Of a stretch of 64,000 bases of DNA, positions 23,228-30,864 are shown piece after piece. Within the stretch, counting starts at the first letter, position 1; every line of letters begins with the position of its first letter. A program made the translations under genes and the position numbers. Source of the DNA: an uncultured Chloroflexales bacterium (GTDB taxonomy: Bacteria > Chloroflexota > Chloroflexia > Chloroflexales > Chloroflexaceae). The stretch covers positions 1 to 64,000 of the forward strand of contig CALGUG010000067.1 in NCBI GenBank assembly GCA_937902315.1. Direction: 5' to 3'. Below the pieces are notes generated by a model that saw only the letters and a list, made by a program, of their open reading frames with translations, searched no databases and was not told where the DNA came from.

Positions 23228-24419
23228 GTTGGCCTCGTGCTGTCTGATATCGTTGAATCCATTGACTTACATCTAGGTTATTTTGTAGCTGATAGGCACC
23301 GATCGCCAAGCTCATAATCTCGTCGGCGGTATGATCATCGTCCCAGGCCGCTTTGACCAGCTCTGATCGTTCGCGTTGATCCCACTTGGCTTTGAGTCGA
23401 TCTTTTTCTAACAACAGCTGTAGCGCCTCAATCGCCTGCACTTTGGTTCTGCTGCTGGTTACAAATGGCGTTGCTGGTACACGTAGATTCTCAATCACCG
23501 GATCACCAACGCCATTCGATTCGATCACCAGCGCGCCGCCATACTGCTTCCAGCGCCGTTCGATATGGCTTTGAATAACGGGATAAGGTACGCGCTCTAG
23601 GCGCTCGAAGGCTACGCGCTGGAATGGCTCTTTTGTTGTGTCGAACGTGTTGATAATGGTTGCATCTTGCCGGCGGCCAATATCCACACTGGTCAGATAG
23701 CTATGACCCTCTTGCTTAGGCTGATCACCGACCGCATCGATCTCGGCGTGCTCAACATCGACCAGGCGAAAGAGGGTAAGACCATCTTCAACAAACTCGG
23801 CATTCCACTCTTGGCGATAAACAGCGTTTGGAATACGCTCCCGGGCCAGCTGGGCCGCTCGCTGAATGCGCGGGTTTGGGTTGGCCGAGGTCGGCGCTCG
23901 CCAGCTTTTAATCTCGCTGTTTGGTCGTTGACCACGACACCATTCGTTGTAAAACCAGTTTCGACCACGCGGCGAACTGATCAGCAGGGCGCGCCCGTCG
24001 TAGTCGGCCAGTGTCGGCAAGAGGGTTTCGGTCCACACCTCTTCAGCGATTCGGGCGGCCTCGTCGATAACCACTAAATGGAACGAGTCGCCCAAGATGC
24101 TTGTTGGGTTGTCAGCCGAATAGATCCCCAGAAATCCTCCCGATGGAAACGATATCATTCGCTCCGATCGGCTGATATCGACGCCCAAACGCCGCACGGG
24201 TGCAACGGTGGCCTCGGCCCAACGCCAGAGCGGTCGACCGTTTTTATAAGTCGGCACAACCCAAGCAACTTTCGCGCCAGCGTTTGCGCAGGCCAGCGAC
24301 AGCGAACCGCCAAGCGTTGACTTACCCCACCGCCTCCCCATCGCCAAGACTTGCGTCTTCGCTGGATGCTTCGCTATCCTCGTCTGATCTATCCGCAATC
24401 GCGGCAATAGCAGTGCCAT
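23211..24419 (-). CDS. Terminase large subunit
   Basis: A 402-residue protein and the DNA-packaging motor. The ATPase has Walker A GRRWGKST (about residues 28-35) and Walker B LVVIDEAA (about 116-123), with LLISSPRG as motif III. The nuclease part has acidic residues in TSVDIGRRQDA, LVIESNGVGD and a late DDHTADEI. The N-terminus RLRIDQTRIAKHPAKTQVLA is typical, so I keep the ATG at 24419 even though it overlaps the small subunit by about 98 bp. Slightly short for the family, but with all motifs. Confidence 0.9.
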   Translation of the reverse strand: MALLLPRLRIDQTRIAKHPAKTQVLAMGRRWGKSTLGGSLSLACANAGAKVAWVVPTYKNGRPLWRWAEATVAPVRRLGVDISRSERMISFPSGGFLGIYSADNPTSILGDSFHLVVIDEAARIAEEVWTETLLPTLADYDGRALLISSPRGRNWFYNEWCRGQRPNSEIKSWRAPTSANPNPRIQRAAQLARERIPNAVYRQEWNAEFVEDGLTLFRLVDVEHAEIDAVGDQPKQEGHSYLTSVDIGRRQDATIINTFDTTKEPFQRVAFERLERVPYPVIQSHIERRWKQYGGALVIESNGVGDPVIENLRVPATPFVTSSRTKVQAIEALQLLLEKDRLKAKWDQRERSELVKAAWDDDHTADEIMSLAIGAYQLQNNLDVSQWIQRYQTARGQHADAT

Positions 24420-24729
24420 AGTCAAATGTTTCTACTGGAATAGGGCCGCGCTCTGGTCCGCTGAGCTCGCGCCGCTCGGTTGGCTTGCCCATAATGCGAT
24501 CAATCAAATAGATCAAAGCCACTCGATCTGGAGGCCGTTGATAGACCGTTTTTTCTCCGCTTAGATCGACCTCTTCAACCATGACACCATCGGCAAGATC
24601 GAGCATCTTGTCGATCAGGCTCGGCAAGCGATCAGCGATGCGCTTTTCTGCTTTAGCGATCGGCTGCTTAAATTTCTCTGCTTTTGGTTTGCGACCAGCG
24701 CCGGGCCGCGCTCCGCCTTTACCTGCCAT
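24322..24729 (-). CDS. Terminase small subunit-like DNA-binding protein
   Basis: A 135-residue protein. The start MAGKGGARPGAGRKPKAEKF is the Gly/Arg/Pro-rich, AT-hook-like opening frequent in small subunits that recognise the packaging site, followed by a helical middle (KAEKRIADRLPSLIDKMLDL) and an acidic end. Its last 98 bp overlap the large subunit in another frame, indicating coupled translation. Confidence 0.75.
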   Translation of the reverse strand: MAGKGGARPGAGRKPKAEKFKQPIAKAEKRIADRLPSLIDKMLDLADGVMVEEVDLSGEKTVYQRPPDRVALIYLIDRIMGKPTERRELSGPERGPIPVETFDYGTAIAAIADRSDEDSEASSEDASLGDGEAVG

Positions 24730-24792
24730 TGAAAAACCCTGTAAGAAATCAATAAATCAAAGACGCCCTTCGGGCGGGTGGTGGTGGTTGCT

Positions 24793-24927
24793 TCACCATC
24801 TACTTATATCAACCTCAATCGGCCCATATCGCCCTTCTTTAAAGTTCCATTCCCACACAGGAGGCCATAGAATAATATCGATCAACACGCGGTCTGTTGA
24901 GATGCGAAACAAGAGATAAAGATTCAC
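24793..24927 (-). CDS. Possible 44-residue protein nested with the secreted protein
   Basis: The ORF starts at GTG with GAGGAG 9 bases upstream and encodes a hydrophobic, Trp-rich peptide (MNLYLLFRISTDRVLIDIIL, then WPPVWEWNF). It overlaps the end of the 24839-25252 gene by 89 bp in another frame, which resembles nested lysis genes. Function unknown; the ribosome-binding site is the main support. Confidence 0.4.
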   Translation of the reverse strand: MNLYLLFRISTDRVLIDIILWPPVWEWNFKEGRYGPIEVDISRW

Positions 24928-25252
24928 TTGATAGTCTCCTCACTACCGGAAGCCACAAGCAGCGCTGCTCGGCTACCACTCGACCGTCAAGAAGTAGCCG
25001 GCTATCACGGAGATCCAAGCGAGCGGCGACTGTTCCATAGAACTGGCCTTGCGCTTCCGCGATCGACACTGTACCAAGCCGCCCGCCCTCCACCTGAATC
25101 CGAGGTGAATGGTTGAAGGTGTCGAAACCCACAACGAGATGAATACCGTCAACGCGCTCGTTTCGCTGGTAGATAAAAACACGCTCTTGCTGCGCTTGTG
25201 GAGCGGGCCACAACAGGAGTAGCAAACAGACGAGCAGGGTAAGCGCACGCAT
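24839..25252 (-). CDS. Small secreted protein in the lysis region
   Basis: A 137-residue protein with a clear signal peptide (MRALTLLVCLLLLLWPAPQA, cleavage after AQA likely), followed by a beta-rich domain. It has no lipobox cysteine. Its ATG overlaps the upstream stop (TGATG), linking it to the 2-TM protein. Position and export suggest a role in lysis, for example as a spanin-like or surface factor, but no family is recognised. The C-terminal ~30 residues overlap the nested 44-residue ORF and may be a run-on. Confidence 0.55.
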   Translation of the reverse strand: MRALTLLVCLLLLLWPAPQAQQERVFIYQRNERVDGIHLVVGFDTFNHSPRIQVEGGRLGTVSIAEAQGQFYGTVAARLDLRDSRLLLDGRVVAEQRCLWLPVVRRLSSESLSLVSHLNRPRVDRYYSMASCVGMEL

Positions 25253-25614
25253 CAGTCTGCCCCGACCAGCCGCGGCAACGTCGACAAATCAGATATCTCC
25301 TGCTCTCGCGGCTTGACCTGCTCAGCAAGCAGCTCGCGCAGCTCAATGATCTGACGGCGCAACTCTTCGATCTCTTGGCGCTGATCGCTAATCAACAATC
25401 GCTGATCAGGCGATGGCAGGGCGGCAACCTCGCGCTCCAGCTTACGCTGGAACTGCTTTTGCAGGGCGGCCAGTGTCATTACGATAACCGCCAAAGTGAA
25501 GCTTAGCCAGTTTGGTAGTACGATCGCGGCCGCCTTGGCCGCTGGCTCGATACCAGTCAGAATAATGATCAGGGTACCAAAATACTCCAACACATCTTGA
25601 GTAGTGAGCTTCAT
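25252..25614 (-). CDS. Holin-like membrane protein with coiled-coil tail
   Basis: A 120-residue protein. Two hydrophobic helices (about 12-27 and 36-51) are followed by a charged coiled coil (residues 52-105, QRQEIEELRRQIIELRELLAEQ). Size, topology and location beside the endolysin suggest a holin or lysis accessory protein. The neighbour at 25618-26106 has the same design, so the two may act as a pair. Confidence 0.6.
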   Translation of the reverse strand: MKLTTQDVLEYFGTLIIILTGIEPAAKAAAIVLPNWLSFTLAVIVMTLAALQKQFQRKLEREVAALPSPDQRLLISDQRQEIEELRRQIIELRELLAEQVKPREQEISDLSTLPRLVGAD

Positions 25615-25617
25615 TCT

Positions 25618-26106
25618 CTACAACTCCTCTTTCGCCTTCAACAGTGCTTGTAGTTGCTTGATTTGTTCGTGCGCTCGTTGCAGCTGTTCCTGGGCGGCCG
25701 CTCTGACATCCTCGGCATGCTTTCTGGCTGCTGCTACGTCGCGTTCGCGCTCGGCGAGCCGGCTCTGATGGCTGCGCTCCCTATTTCGGATCTTTTGAAG
25801 CTCGTCGTTCAACTCGGCGATATGCTGCTCAGCTTCTTGCAATCTCTGGAGTGTGCGCTCATACAGCAGTCGATATCGCTTGACGAGTTTGTACCATGCC
25901 TCGTACCCGTAGACGACTAGACGCACCAGGCGAAACGTCACCAGCGATACGGCCAGAATGTTCCACCACAACAGACTGAAGAGCAGAATCGCCGCAATCC
26001 GTCGTTCGTACGGGGTGATGCCCATCATCGCCGCGAACAGCGCCAGGAGGACACCGCCAATCGTTGTAATGATGAGAAAGAAAGGCGTGTCCTCTTTGTT
26101 AATCAT
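25618..26106 (-). CDS. Two-span membrane protein with long coiled coil
   Basis: A 162-residue protein with helices at about residues 8-28 and 37-60, then a long coiled coil (70-160, rich in Glu, Arg, Ala and Gln). It resembles the 25252-25614 protein in plan and could be a holin partner, antiholin or inner-membrane spanin-like factor. Its ATG overlaps the TGA of the upstream gene (ATGA). No catalytic motif. Confidence 0.55.
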   Translation of the reverse strand: MINKEDTPFFLIITTIGGVLLALFAAMMGITPYERRIAAILLFSLLWWNILAVSLVTFRLVRLVVYGYEAWYKLVKRYRLLYERTLQRLQEAEQHIAELNDELQKIRNRERSHQSRLAERERDVAAARKHAEDVRAAAQEQLQRAHEQIKQLQALLKAKEEL

Positions 26107-26360
26107 CGCCGTTCTAATGCGCTTATCCGTTGCTCTAGCGCGCGTATCCGCTGTTCATGCAGCCTGGTCAGCGCCAGCGCCGCCGATGCCGCCATGGCGG
26201 TGTGACGTTCAATCAGTCGAACAATGAAAAACTGCCAGGCCTCGGCCGCTCGGCACGCCGCCGCATCAATTTGTTGCTGCTCTTGACTCGCCAGCGCTTT
26301 CAAAAAATCGTGATAAGCCGCCTGTAAATGCTCTTGCGCATCGCCCAAATCACTTGTCAC
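26103..26360 (-). CDS. Small helical protein of the lysis cassette
   Basis: An 85-residue, all-helical, Ala/Gln/Glu-rich protein ending in a short leucine-heptad coiled coil (LHEQRIRALEQRISALERR). It has no strong membrane helix. It overlaps both neighbours by 4 bp, so it is translated in a chain with the endolysin and the 2-TM protein. It may partner the coiled coils of those membrane proteins. Confidence 0.55.
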   Translation of the reverse strand: MTSDLGDAQEHLQAAYHDFLKALASQEQQQIDAAACRAAEAWQFFIVRLIERHTAMAASAALALTRLHEQRIRALEQRISALERR

Positions 26361-27391
26361 AGCGACCTCATCTCTCTCATGTCGCGCAGCACGGCCTGAA
26401 TGTAGCTCTGTGGCTGGTTGTTATCTTCAGCCGGTGCGTACACAGGAATAATCGTCTCAACATCAAGTAGTCCAACCGCGCCATAGATCTGCTTGAGATG
26501 CATAACGAGATGCATCAAGCCGAGCTGGGCGCTTTCATACTTGTTGAATTGTCGCCCATTGTGGGTCACATTCGGCCAACGGCCGTAGGCGACGATCGCG
26601 CCCGCGTTATTGCTCTTTTTAAACAGATCTGAACTGCCAATCACGCCGGGCGTTTGGCTCGTTTCGTGTGCCCAAATAGCTGCTACAAAAGCAGGATCGA
26701 TATCAAGCCAAACACAGAGCTGATAGATCCGCTCGATCACCACATCGACGATCGGTGCCTTGCGGTGCTTCAACCAAGTACTAAATTGAGCGAGTGAAAC
26801 ACTTGGACTAGCGCCAATGACGCGCGTTTTTTGGGCAATTGTGGGGGTGACCGCTGCGGCGATCGCCGCAAAATCAAAGGCGCTGCCGGGGCAAAAGGCT
26901 TTGTCGACAGGGTTAATCTCACCATGGCCGATCAAGTTCACGCCCGGCACGAGGCGCGCCCAGCCCAGCTGCTCACAGAGCCACTTCAGCAGGCGGGTTT
27001 GGGTGGCCTGCATAGCAGCAGGGAGCGCCTGGCCAGTGTAGCCTTCATGCTCGATGCTCAGCGTGTAACGGTTGGGGTTCGCGCCTGGGCGCAGGCCGCG
27101 CCAGCTTGGGCTGACTGGCTTGCCGCTTGGGGTCTTCCAGTTCTTGCCATCTGGTTTAAGGCCATTGCACCAGGCAACATCAGCCAAGGAAACCAGCTGA
27201 AAGAGATCGCCATTTTTGGAGATAAAGAAGTGTGAAGAGACTTCGCTCGCAGGGTTGGTCAGCCAGTCGAGCGAACCAGCTGCACCGCCCTGGGCGATAT
27301 GGAGAACAATAGCATCGTGACCAAGCCGCTCTGTTGCCGGGGCAAAGTTAGGGCTTGGCCGTTTAGTGGCAAATGGACACCAGTTAAGCAT
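26357..27391 (-). CDS. Endolysin: N-acetylmuramoyl-L-alanine amidase plus glucosaminidase-like domain
   Basis: A 344-residue protein. Residues 1-180 match the amidase_2 / PGRP fold: H31 in VLHIAQGG, SSHFFISKNGDLFQLV, E114 in IEHEG, H156 in LIGHGEINP and C167 in FCPG, with His31, His156 and Cys167 as likely zinc ligands. Residues ~200-344 look like a second lytic domain of glucosaminidase/lysozyme type (DPAFVAAIWAHETSQTPG with Glu243 as candidate catalytic residue). It has no signal peptide, so export would need the holin. It is the first gene of the late operon, ahead of packaging genes. Confidence 0.85.
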   Translation of the reverse strand: MLNWCPFATKRPSPNFAPATERLGHDAIVLHIAQGGAAGSLDWLTNPASEVSSHFFISKNGDLFQLVSLADVAWCNGLKPDGKNWKTPSGKPVSPSWRGLRPGANPNRYTLSIEHEGYTGQALPAAMQATQTRLLKWLCEQLGWARLVPGVNLIGHGEINPVDKAFCPGSAFDFAAIAAAVTPTIAQKTRVIGASPSVSLAQFSTWLKHRKAPIVDVVIERIYQLCVWLDIDPAFVAAIWAHETSQTPGVIGSSDLFKKSNNAGAIVAYGRWPNVTHNGRQFNKYESAQLGLMHLVMHLKQIYGAVGLLDVETIIPVYAPAEDNNQPQSYIQAVLRDMREMRSL

Positions 27392-27449
27392 TGGGCGCTC
27401 CTCGCTCGATCAAAGCTGATCAAAAAGGTCGAGGAACGCGGCGCATAAA

Positions 27450-27501
27450 GGGATCGAGAATTCGCTTTCCGCGTTCCTCGATCCCTTCTTTTAGTATAGC
27501 A
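27450..27501 (-). promoter_or_regulatory. Candidate late promoter with leader hairpin
   Basis: On the minus strand an extended -10 (TGCTATACT, 27493-27501) is followed at once by a hairpin, GGGATCGAG / CTCGATCCC (27450-27485), about 60 bases upstream of the endolysin start. On the plus strand the same hairpin is followed by TTCTTTT (27486-27492). A second inverted pair (TCGAGGAACGCGG 27429-27441 with CCGCGTTCCTCGA 27469-27481) allows an alternative fold. I infer a late promoter with a leader structure, possibly controlled by antitermination; no good -35 is seen. Confidence 0.4.
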
Positions 27502-27544
27502 TATCTGTGCGTATTATTGGAATTATACTGACAATGGTGAAGAC

Positions 27545-28171
27545 TTAATCAAAGAGGCTCTTTTGTCCCCTTGAAGGGATATAGAGCATTTTTTCTAATC
27601 GATAGCGCATCGCGATTGGCGATACATCAAATCGTGCAGCTAATTCACGTACATCTGCACCATATTGATTAACTGCCTCTTCGATTAATCGAGCAGGCAT
27701 CAATAACTCAGATCCAAAGGTGTTAGCCTCTATTTCTAGACGGCGTTTGTCTTTGTCTGACAAAACCCTTGGTCTAGGCGTCATAGGAACATCGAAACCG
27801 GGAAGAGCATCATTTGCAAAGCTGCTTTGTTCACCAATGGCCGCAATCTGTTCATGGTTACACATAAAGCCCTGTAAGTGGAGCTTTTCAGCTAACACAT
27901 GCAAACGATAGTGTCCTATTTCATGGGCTACCGTAAATCGCTGACGAGTTGGTATATCACTATCACGAACCTCGATAATACGATCCTCAACTTGGAGCCG
28001 TCCAGCCATCTCAGTAGGTAGTGAGTTAGTAATATCAATAGACAGTGTACATAAAAGATCTGCTATATCATCAACAGGAACCGGAAGAGTGAGTGCGCCA
28101 AACTGCCTTTCCCATTCATCAATAATGGAACGCGCTTCACGAACTGCAAATCCCTTCCAAGTTAGTTGCAT
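27545..28171 (-). CDS. ImmA/IrrE-type metallopeptidase
   Basis: A 208-residue protein. VAHEIGHYRLH (residues 81-91) supplies the HExxH zinc site, and EANTFGSELLMP (from ~148) the third ligand region; a helix-turn-helix-like end (VRELAARFDVSPIAMRYRLEKM) follows. Such peptidases cleave or inactivate partner XRE repressors when DNA damage occurs, triggering excision or induction. It is encoded 3 bp after the HTH protein at 28175-28633, its probable partner. Confidence 0.85.
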   Translation of the reverse strand: MQLTWKGFAVREARSIIDEWERQFGALTLPVPVDDIADLLCTLSIDITNSLPTEMAGRLQVEDRIIEVRDSDIPTRQRFTVAHEIGHYRLHVLAEKLHLQGFMCNHEQIAAIGEQSSFANDALPGFDVPMTPRPRVLSDKDKRRLEIEANTFGSELLMPARLIEEAVNQYGADVRELAARFDVSPIAMRYRLEKMLYIPSRGQKSLFD

Positions 28172-28174
28172 AGC

Positions 28175-28633
28175 TTATTCCTCTTTTGCTTCATCAGATG
28201 GAGGGGTAATTCGAGTGAAGACTGCCCCCATTCGAGAAGGAGCAGGCGTTGTCGCATCTCGAACCAGACTTTTCAAATACTCAACAGAGGTAGATAGCGC
28301 TTTACCTAAGCCTTCAAGAAGAGATTGCGAGATACTTGATGAAGGTAACTTATTATTCTCTAGGTTACGAAGCGTCTGAATATCAACGCCTACCTGTTGC
28401 GCTAGGGCGGATTGTGTAATTCTTTGAGAGCGACGTTGCTCTTGAATATAGCTTCCTAGGGCTGGTAGAGGCTTCTCTGTCAATCCCAGACGTGTTGCAC
28501 ATCGTAAGGCTCGTTGTTCGTTTTGCTCTGAGCATTGTGTCCGTTGTTGAAACACGGCAATAAGTTCAGGAAACTGCTCAAAATCTTTGAGCGCTTCTGC
28601 TCGGCAAATCTCTGTATATGGACATTTAGGCAT
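28175..28633 (-). CDS. XRE-family HTH protein with N-terminal cysteines
   Basis: A 152-residue protein. The HTH (SYIQEQRRSQRITQSALAQQ, VGVDIQTLRNLENNKLPS) spans about residues 80-130. The N-terminal part has cysteines in CPYTEIC and later C...C (QRTQCSEQNEQRALRCATRL), which may bind metal or sense redox. GGAGG lies 5 bases upstream of the ATG at 28633, so the longer start is rejected. It is followed by the ImmA-type peptidase, a standard regulator-protease pair. Confidence 0.75.
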   Translation of the reverse strand: MPKCPYTEICRAEALKDFEQFPELIAVFQQRTQCSEQNEQRALRCATRLGLTEKPLPALGSYIQEQRRSQRITQSALAQQVGVDIQTLRNLENNKLPSSSISQSLLEGLGKALSTSVEYLKSLVRDATTPAPSRMGAVFTRITPPSDEAKEE

Positions 28634-28657
28634 AATCGCCTCCATTATTCATTGTCT

Positions 28658-28930
28658 TCATAGGCCTCCATAGTCAGGCCAGTCATTGGCATCAGAAAAC
28701 CATTTTGCTAGTGTTAACGCACGTTGAGCAGCAGTTTCGCGATCTTCAGTGAGGCCAATACGTATACATTCTCTCCAGATCGAGTCATGTAAACCTGAAC
28801 GCTCTGAATTAAGCTGCTCAAGTTCCTCGGTGCTTAAAGTATACTCCATTGTATAGTTAATAAGTTGTATATACTCACGGGCCAACTGAAATAAGCGCCA
28901 GAATGGTGAAGCAGAATCTATTTCCGGCAT
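28658..28930 (-). CDS. Small hypothetical helical protein
   Basis: A 90-residue protein, mostly helical and acidic, with no transmembrane segment (FWRLFQLAREYIQLINYTME; RAGL-like turn; ALTLAKWFSDANDWPDYGGL). GGGAG lies 5 bases before the ATG. It is the first gene of the leftward operon leading to the HTH protein and peptidase, so it may belong to the same regulatory unit. No family is recognised. Confidence 0.6.
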   Translation of the reverse strand: MPEIDSASPFWRLFQLAREYIQLINYTMEYTLSTEELEQLNSERSGLHDSIWRECIRIGLTEDRETAAQRALTLAKWFSDANDWPDYGGL

Positions 28931-28959
28931 ACTTCTCCCTATCTTATTTTAGCACAACC

Positions 28960-28982
28960 GTTCTAAAATACAATGATAGAAC
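28960..28982. promoter_or_regulatory. Candidate operator upstream of the HTH/ImmA operon
   Basis: The inverted arms GTTCTA and TAGAAC have an 11-bp spacer and lie about 30 bp upstream of the 28930 start. They overlap a plausible minus-strand promoter (TTGTAT, 16 bp, TAAAAT). It may be the site of the HTH protein at 28175-28633. Confidence 0.4.
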
Positions 28983-29039
28983 ATTGCTGTTATACTCTCC
29001 TACGTTTTACGCTTCAATCTACTAAGCCATTGTGACCCA

Positions 29040-29130
29040 CTGCCTACGGCGCGCCTGGCAGCGACTCGCAGGGAATACCATCGCCATCGCTGTTAAGGCG
29101 GTTAGGGTCATCGTCGATCCTAACCGCCTA
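29040..29130 (-). other. Excalibur-domain remnant and hairpin after the cargo gene
   Basis: In the minus-strand frame, DPNRLNSDGDGIPCESLPGAP can be read just beyond the stop of the secreted-protein gene; this is the end of an Excalibur calcium-binding motif without its start. The codons for DPNRL overlap a 10-bp stem, GGCGGTTAGG (29097-29106) / CCTAACCGCC (29119-29128). A matching remnant follows the broken copy at 2610-2700. Confidence 0.55.
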
Positions 29131-29135
29131 AAGCT

Positions 29136-29972
29136 TTATTGCCCCAGTCTAGTGCGAACCTGTTCAACTAGTCCTTCAGGAAGATCATTGGCTGATGTTA
29201 CAGGTACCGGATTCTCATAGGGAGCAGCAGCTTCATCTGAAGCTGAGCCTGATGGCTCGGCGCTTCCTGTACCTGGGCTTGCTTGAAAGGATACATCATC
29301 AATAAACAGGTTGCTGTTCAAAAGACTATCTGTAGAAGCAAGTATGAATAAGGTTCGCGTCTGCCCTGCAAACTGCCTTACATCTATAGATCGCTTTACC
29401 CAACCTGTGGTACTTGTGTTCCTACACAGTTCAAATGCATCAACAATTTCGTCATTGGTGACACTGCCATCATCGTTCACCAGTGAAACGCCAGCAATAT
29501 CATCTTGAAGGCAGTAATCACTTGATGCGATCCAACGCCAATAGGTGAGATAGGGCCGGTCTGCTGGAATTGTGACGCGCTGCGAAACAGCAGTGGTCTC
29601 GTCATAGACACCACCCAACCAAACAGCCCATGTGCCACTATGTGCGCGAACAGTACTAGGGAATTGTTGAGTGATTACCGGAAAACCGGCAGTAACACTA
29701 ATCCACCCCGAGCTACCTTCTTCAAAAGAACCATTACGCAATTCCATAATGGGTATCGAAGTGATAGTTGGGGCCAAAGTATTCGTAGGGATATTTGTCC
29801 GAGTAGCCGTAGAGGTTCTGGTAGAGGTGCTTGTTGGAAATGCCTTAAACACTGCTGGAAGGTACTGACCATGAAGATTAGACACATTTTGGGCAAAACC
29901 CATGGGAATTTGAGTTAAAGCTAATAAACCGACCATAACAACAATGGCGATACCAAATTCTTTGACTCGCAT
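29136..29972 (-). CDS. Secreted protein, probable lysogenic cargo
   Basis: A 278-residue protein. The signal peptide (to GFAQ, residue ~28) and QYLPAVFK are followed by a Thr-rich linker (45-75) and a beta-rich domain (NGSFEEGSSGWIS..., 76-235). That domain resembles a carbohydrate-binding jelly-roll, as it starts with NGSFEEG-xxGW and ends in FIDDVSFQ. The tail is Ser/Glu-rich. It lies between lysogeny genes and the repressor, is oriented away from the early genes and has its own GAGGGG ribosome-binding site, which is typical for cargo expressed by a lysogen. An upstream box (30088-30107) is shared with the broken copy at 2705-3342. Confidence 0.75.
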   Translation of the reverse strand: MRVKEFGIAIVVMVGLLALTQIPMGFAQNVSNLHGQYLPAVFKAFPTSTSTRTSTATRTNIPTNTLAPTITSIPIMELRNGSFEEGSSGWISVTAGFPVITQQFPSTVRAHSGTWAVWLGGVYDETTAVSQRVTIPADRPYLTYWRWIASSDYCLQDDIAGVSLVNDDGSVTNDEIVDAFELCRNTSTTGWVKRSIDVRQFAGQTRTLFILASTDSLLNSNLFIDDVSFQASPGTGSAEPSGSASDEAAAPYENPVPVTSANDLPEGLVEQVRTRLGQ

Positions 29973-30176
29973 AATGACCCCTCAGATAGTAGGATTTCCG
30001 GTACTCTGGGCGAGTTGAGAGGGATGTAAGTAGTAGGTGTTTAATTAGTCTACCTTGGCAGTCTAACCAAAGTATTACTATTTAAAATAACTCTTAAGCG
30101 AGTCGAGGGGTTGTAACCGAGACGTAATATTCCATACAGAACATTTATGCTATTCTATTTCGCACTTGGAGGTGTT

Positions 30177-30416
30177 ATGCGACCATTACTACTTTTTGTG
30201 CCCTGTTTAACTCTAATTCTAGTTGCTGGACTACCCGATGTTCGCTGGCTAGTAGCACCTCTCGGTTGCGCTGCAGTGTGGCTGCTTTGGCGACTAAGCG
30301 AACGGGAACGCGAAGTAGAACAAAACAGCCTTCGAGAAGCTATTTGGTCTGATATTATCGACGTTGTATCATCTGCCGAGCAAAAGCCAGAAGCGCCTCA
30401 CGCTGATCAGGATTGA
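30177..30416 (+). CDS. Small two-span membrane protein
   Basis: A 79-residue protein. Hydrophobic spans at about residues 3-19 and 24-39 are followed by a charged tail (SEREREVEQNSLREAIWSD). GGAGG lies 4 bases upstream of the ATG at 30177; the longer frame from 30147 is rejected. Its 3' end overlaps the convergent repressor gene by 62 bp, so the two transcripts are antisense to each other there. It could be an exclusion or lysogeny protein; no family known. Confidence 0.5.
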   Translation: MRPLLLFVPCLTLILVAGLPDVRWLVAPLGCAAVWLLWRLSEREREVEQNSLREAIWSDIIDVVSSAEQKPEAPHADQD

Positions 30417-30717
30417 GAGATTCAAGAAAAGCGCGCTGCTCGTCGGTTAGGCCAGCCCCTTTTAAGCGCTGTTTCGCCATCTCTCTCGCCATGGTATCAT
30501 TGGCGTCTTCGAGCATGAGACGTTTTACATCATCCCAAGAACCTCGTAATCGCTGAAGGAGCTTAGGCATAACGTCAATTTTAGGCACGTGCTTACCCTT
30601 CTCCCAAGCTGAAACAATGCGGTCAGATACACCAACCTCATCGGCAACATCTTGCTGAGAGAGCCCTTGAGCTTGTCGAAGCTCTAAAAAATATATCCCT
30701 ACTGCTTCCATACTCAT
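30355..30717 (-). CDS. XRE-type phage repressor
   Basis: A 120-residue protein. The HTH is at residues 8-62 (LRQAQGLSQQDVADEVGVSD, RIVSAWEKGKHVPKID), with a helical C-terminus of unknown fold, not a LexA-type peptidase. It is divergent from the Cro-like gene, with operators between them. A TATACT -10 (30725-30730) would start transcription within a base or two of the ATG at 30717, so the mRNA may be leaderless, as for the lambda repressor. A second ATG (30711) has a better Shine-Dalgarno spacing. Likely the lysogeny master regulator. Confidence 0.8.
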   Translation of the reverse strand: MSMEAVGIYFLELRQAQGLSQQDVADEVGVSDRIVSAWEKGKHVPKIDVMPKLLQRLRGSWDDVKRLMLEDANDTMAREMAKQRLKGAGLTDEQRAFLESLNPDQREALLAFARQMIQRR

Positions 30718-30724
30718 AACCCCA

Positions 30725-30769
30725 AGTATAGCAAAGGCCGAAGTTTTCTTCTAGTACAGTAAACTTCGG
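30725..30769 (-). promoter_or_regulatory. Repressor promoter region with operators O1 and O2
   Basis: A minus-strand -10 (TATACT) lies at 30725-30730. O1 (CGAAGTTTTCTTCT, 30739-30752) lies in its spacer, and O2 (CCGAAGTTTACTGTA on the minus strand) at 30755-30769 further upstream. Both are imperfect copies of the CGAAGTTTATTTCG operator, which fits autoregulation of the repressor. Confidence 0.6.
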
Positions 30770-30791
30770 CCTTTAACCGTGTTTTCTACCA

Positions 30792-30843
30792 TTGACAAGC
30801 GAAGTTTACTTCGTTAATATGTGATATACAGAAGTTTATTTCG
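30792..30843 (+). promoter_or_regulatory. Early promoter PR-like with operators O3 and O4
   Basis: TTGACA (30792-30797), a 17-bp spacer and TAATAT (30815-30820) form a strong sigma-70 promoter. Operator O3 (CGAAGTTTACTTCG, 30800-30813) lies exactly in the spacer and O4 (AGAAGTTTATTTCG, 30830-30843) just downstream of the start point, so bound repressor would block it. It drives the Cro-like gene. Confidence 0.8.
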
Positions 30844-30864
30844 GGAGGAGGAGGAATACACCCT

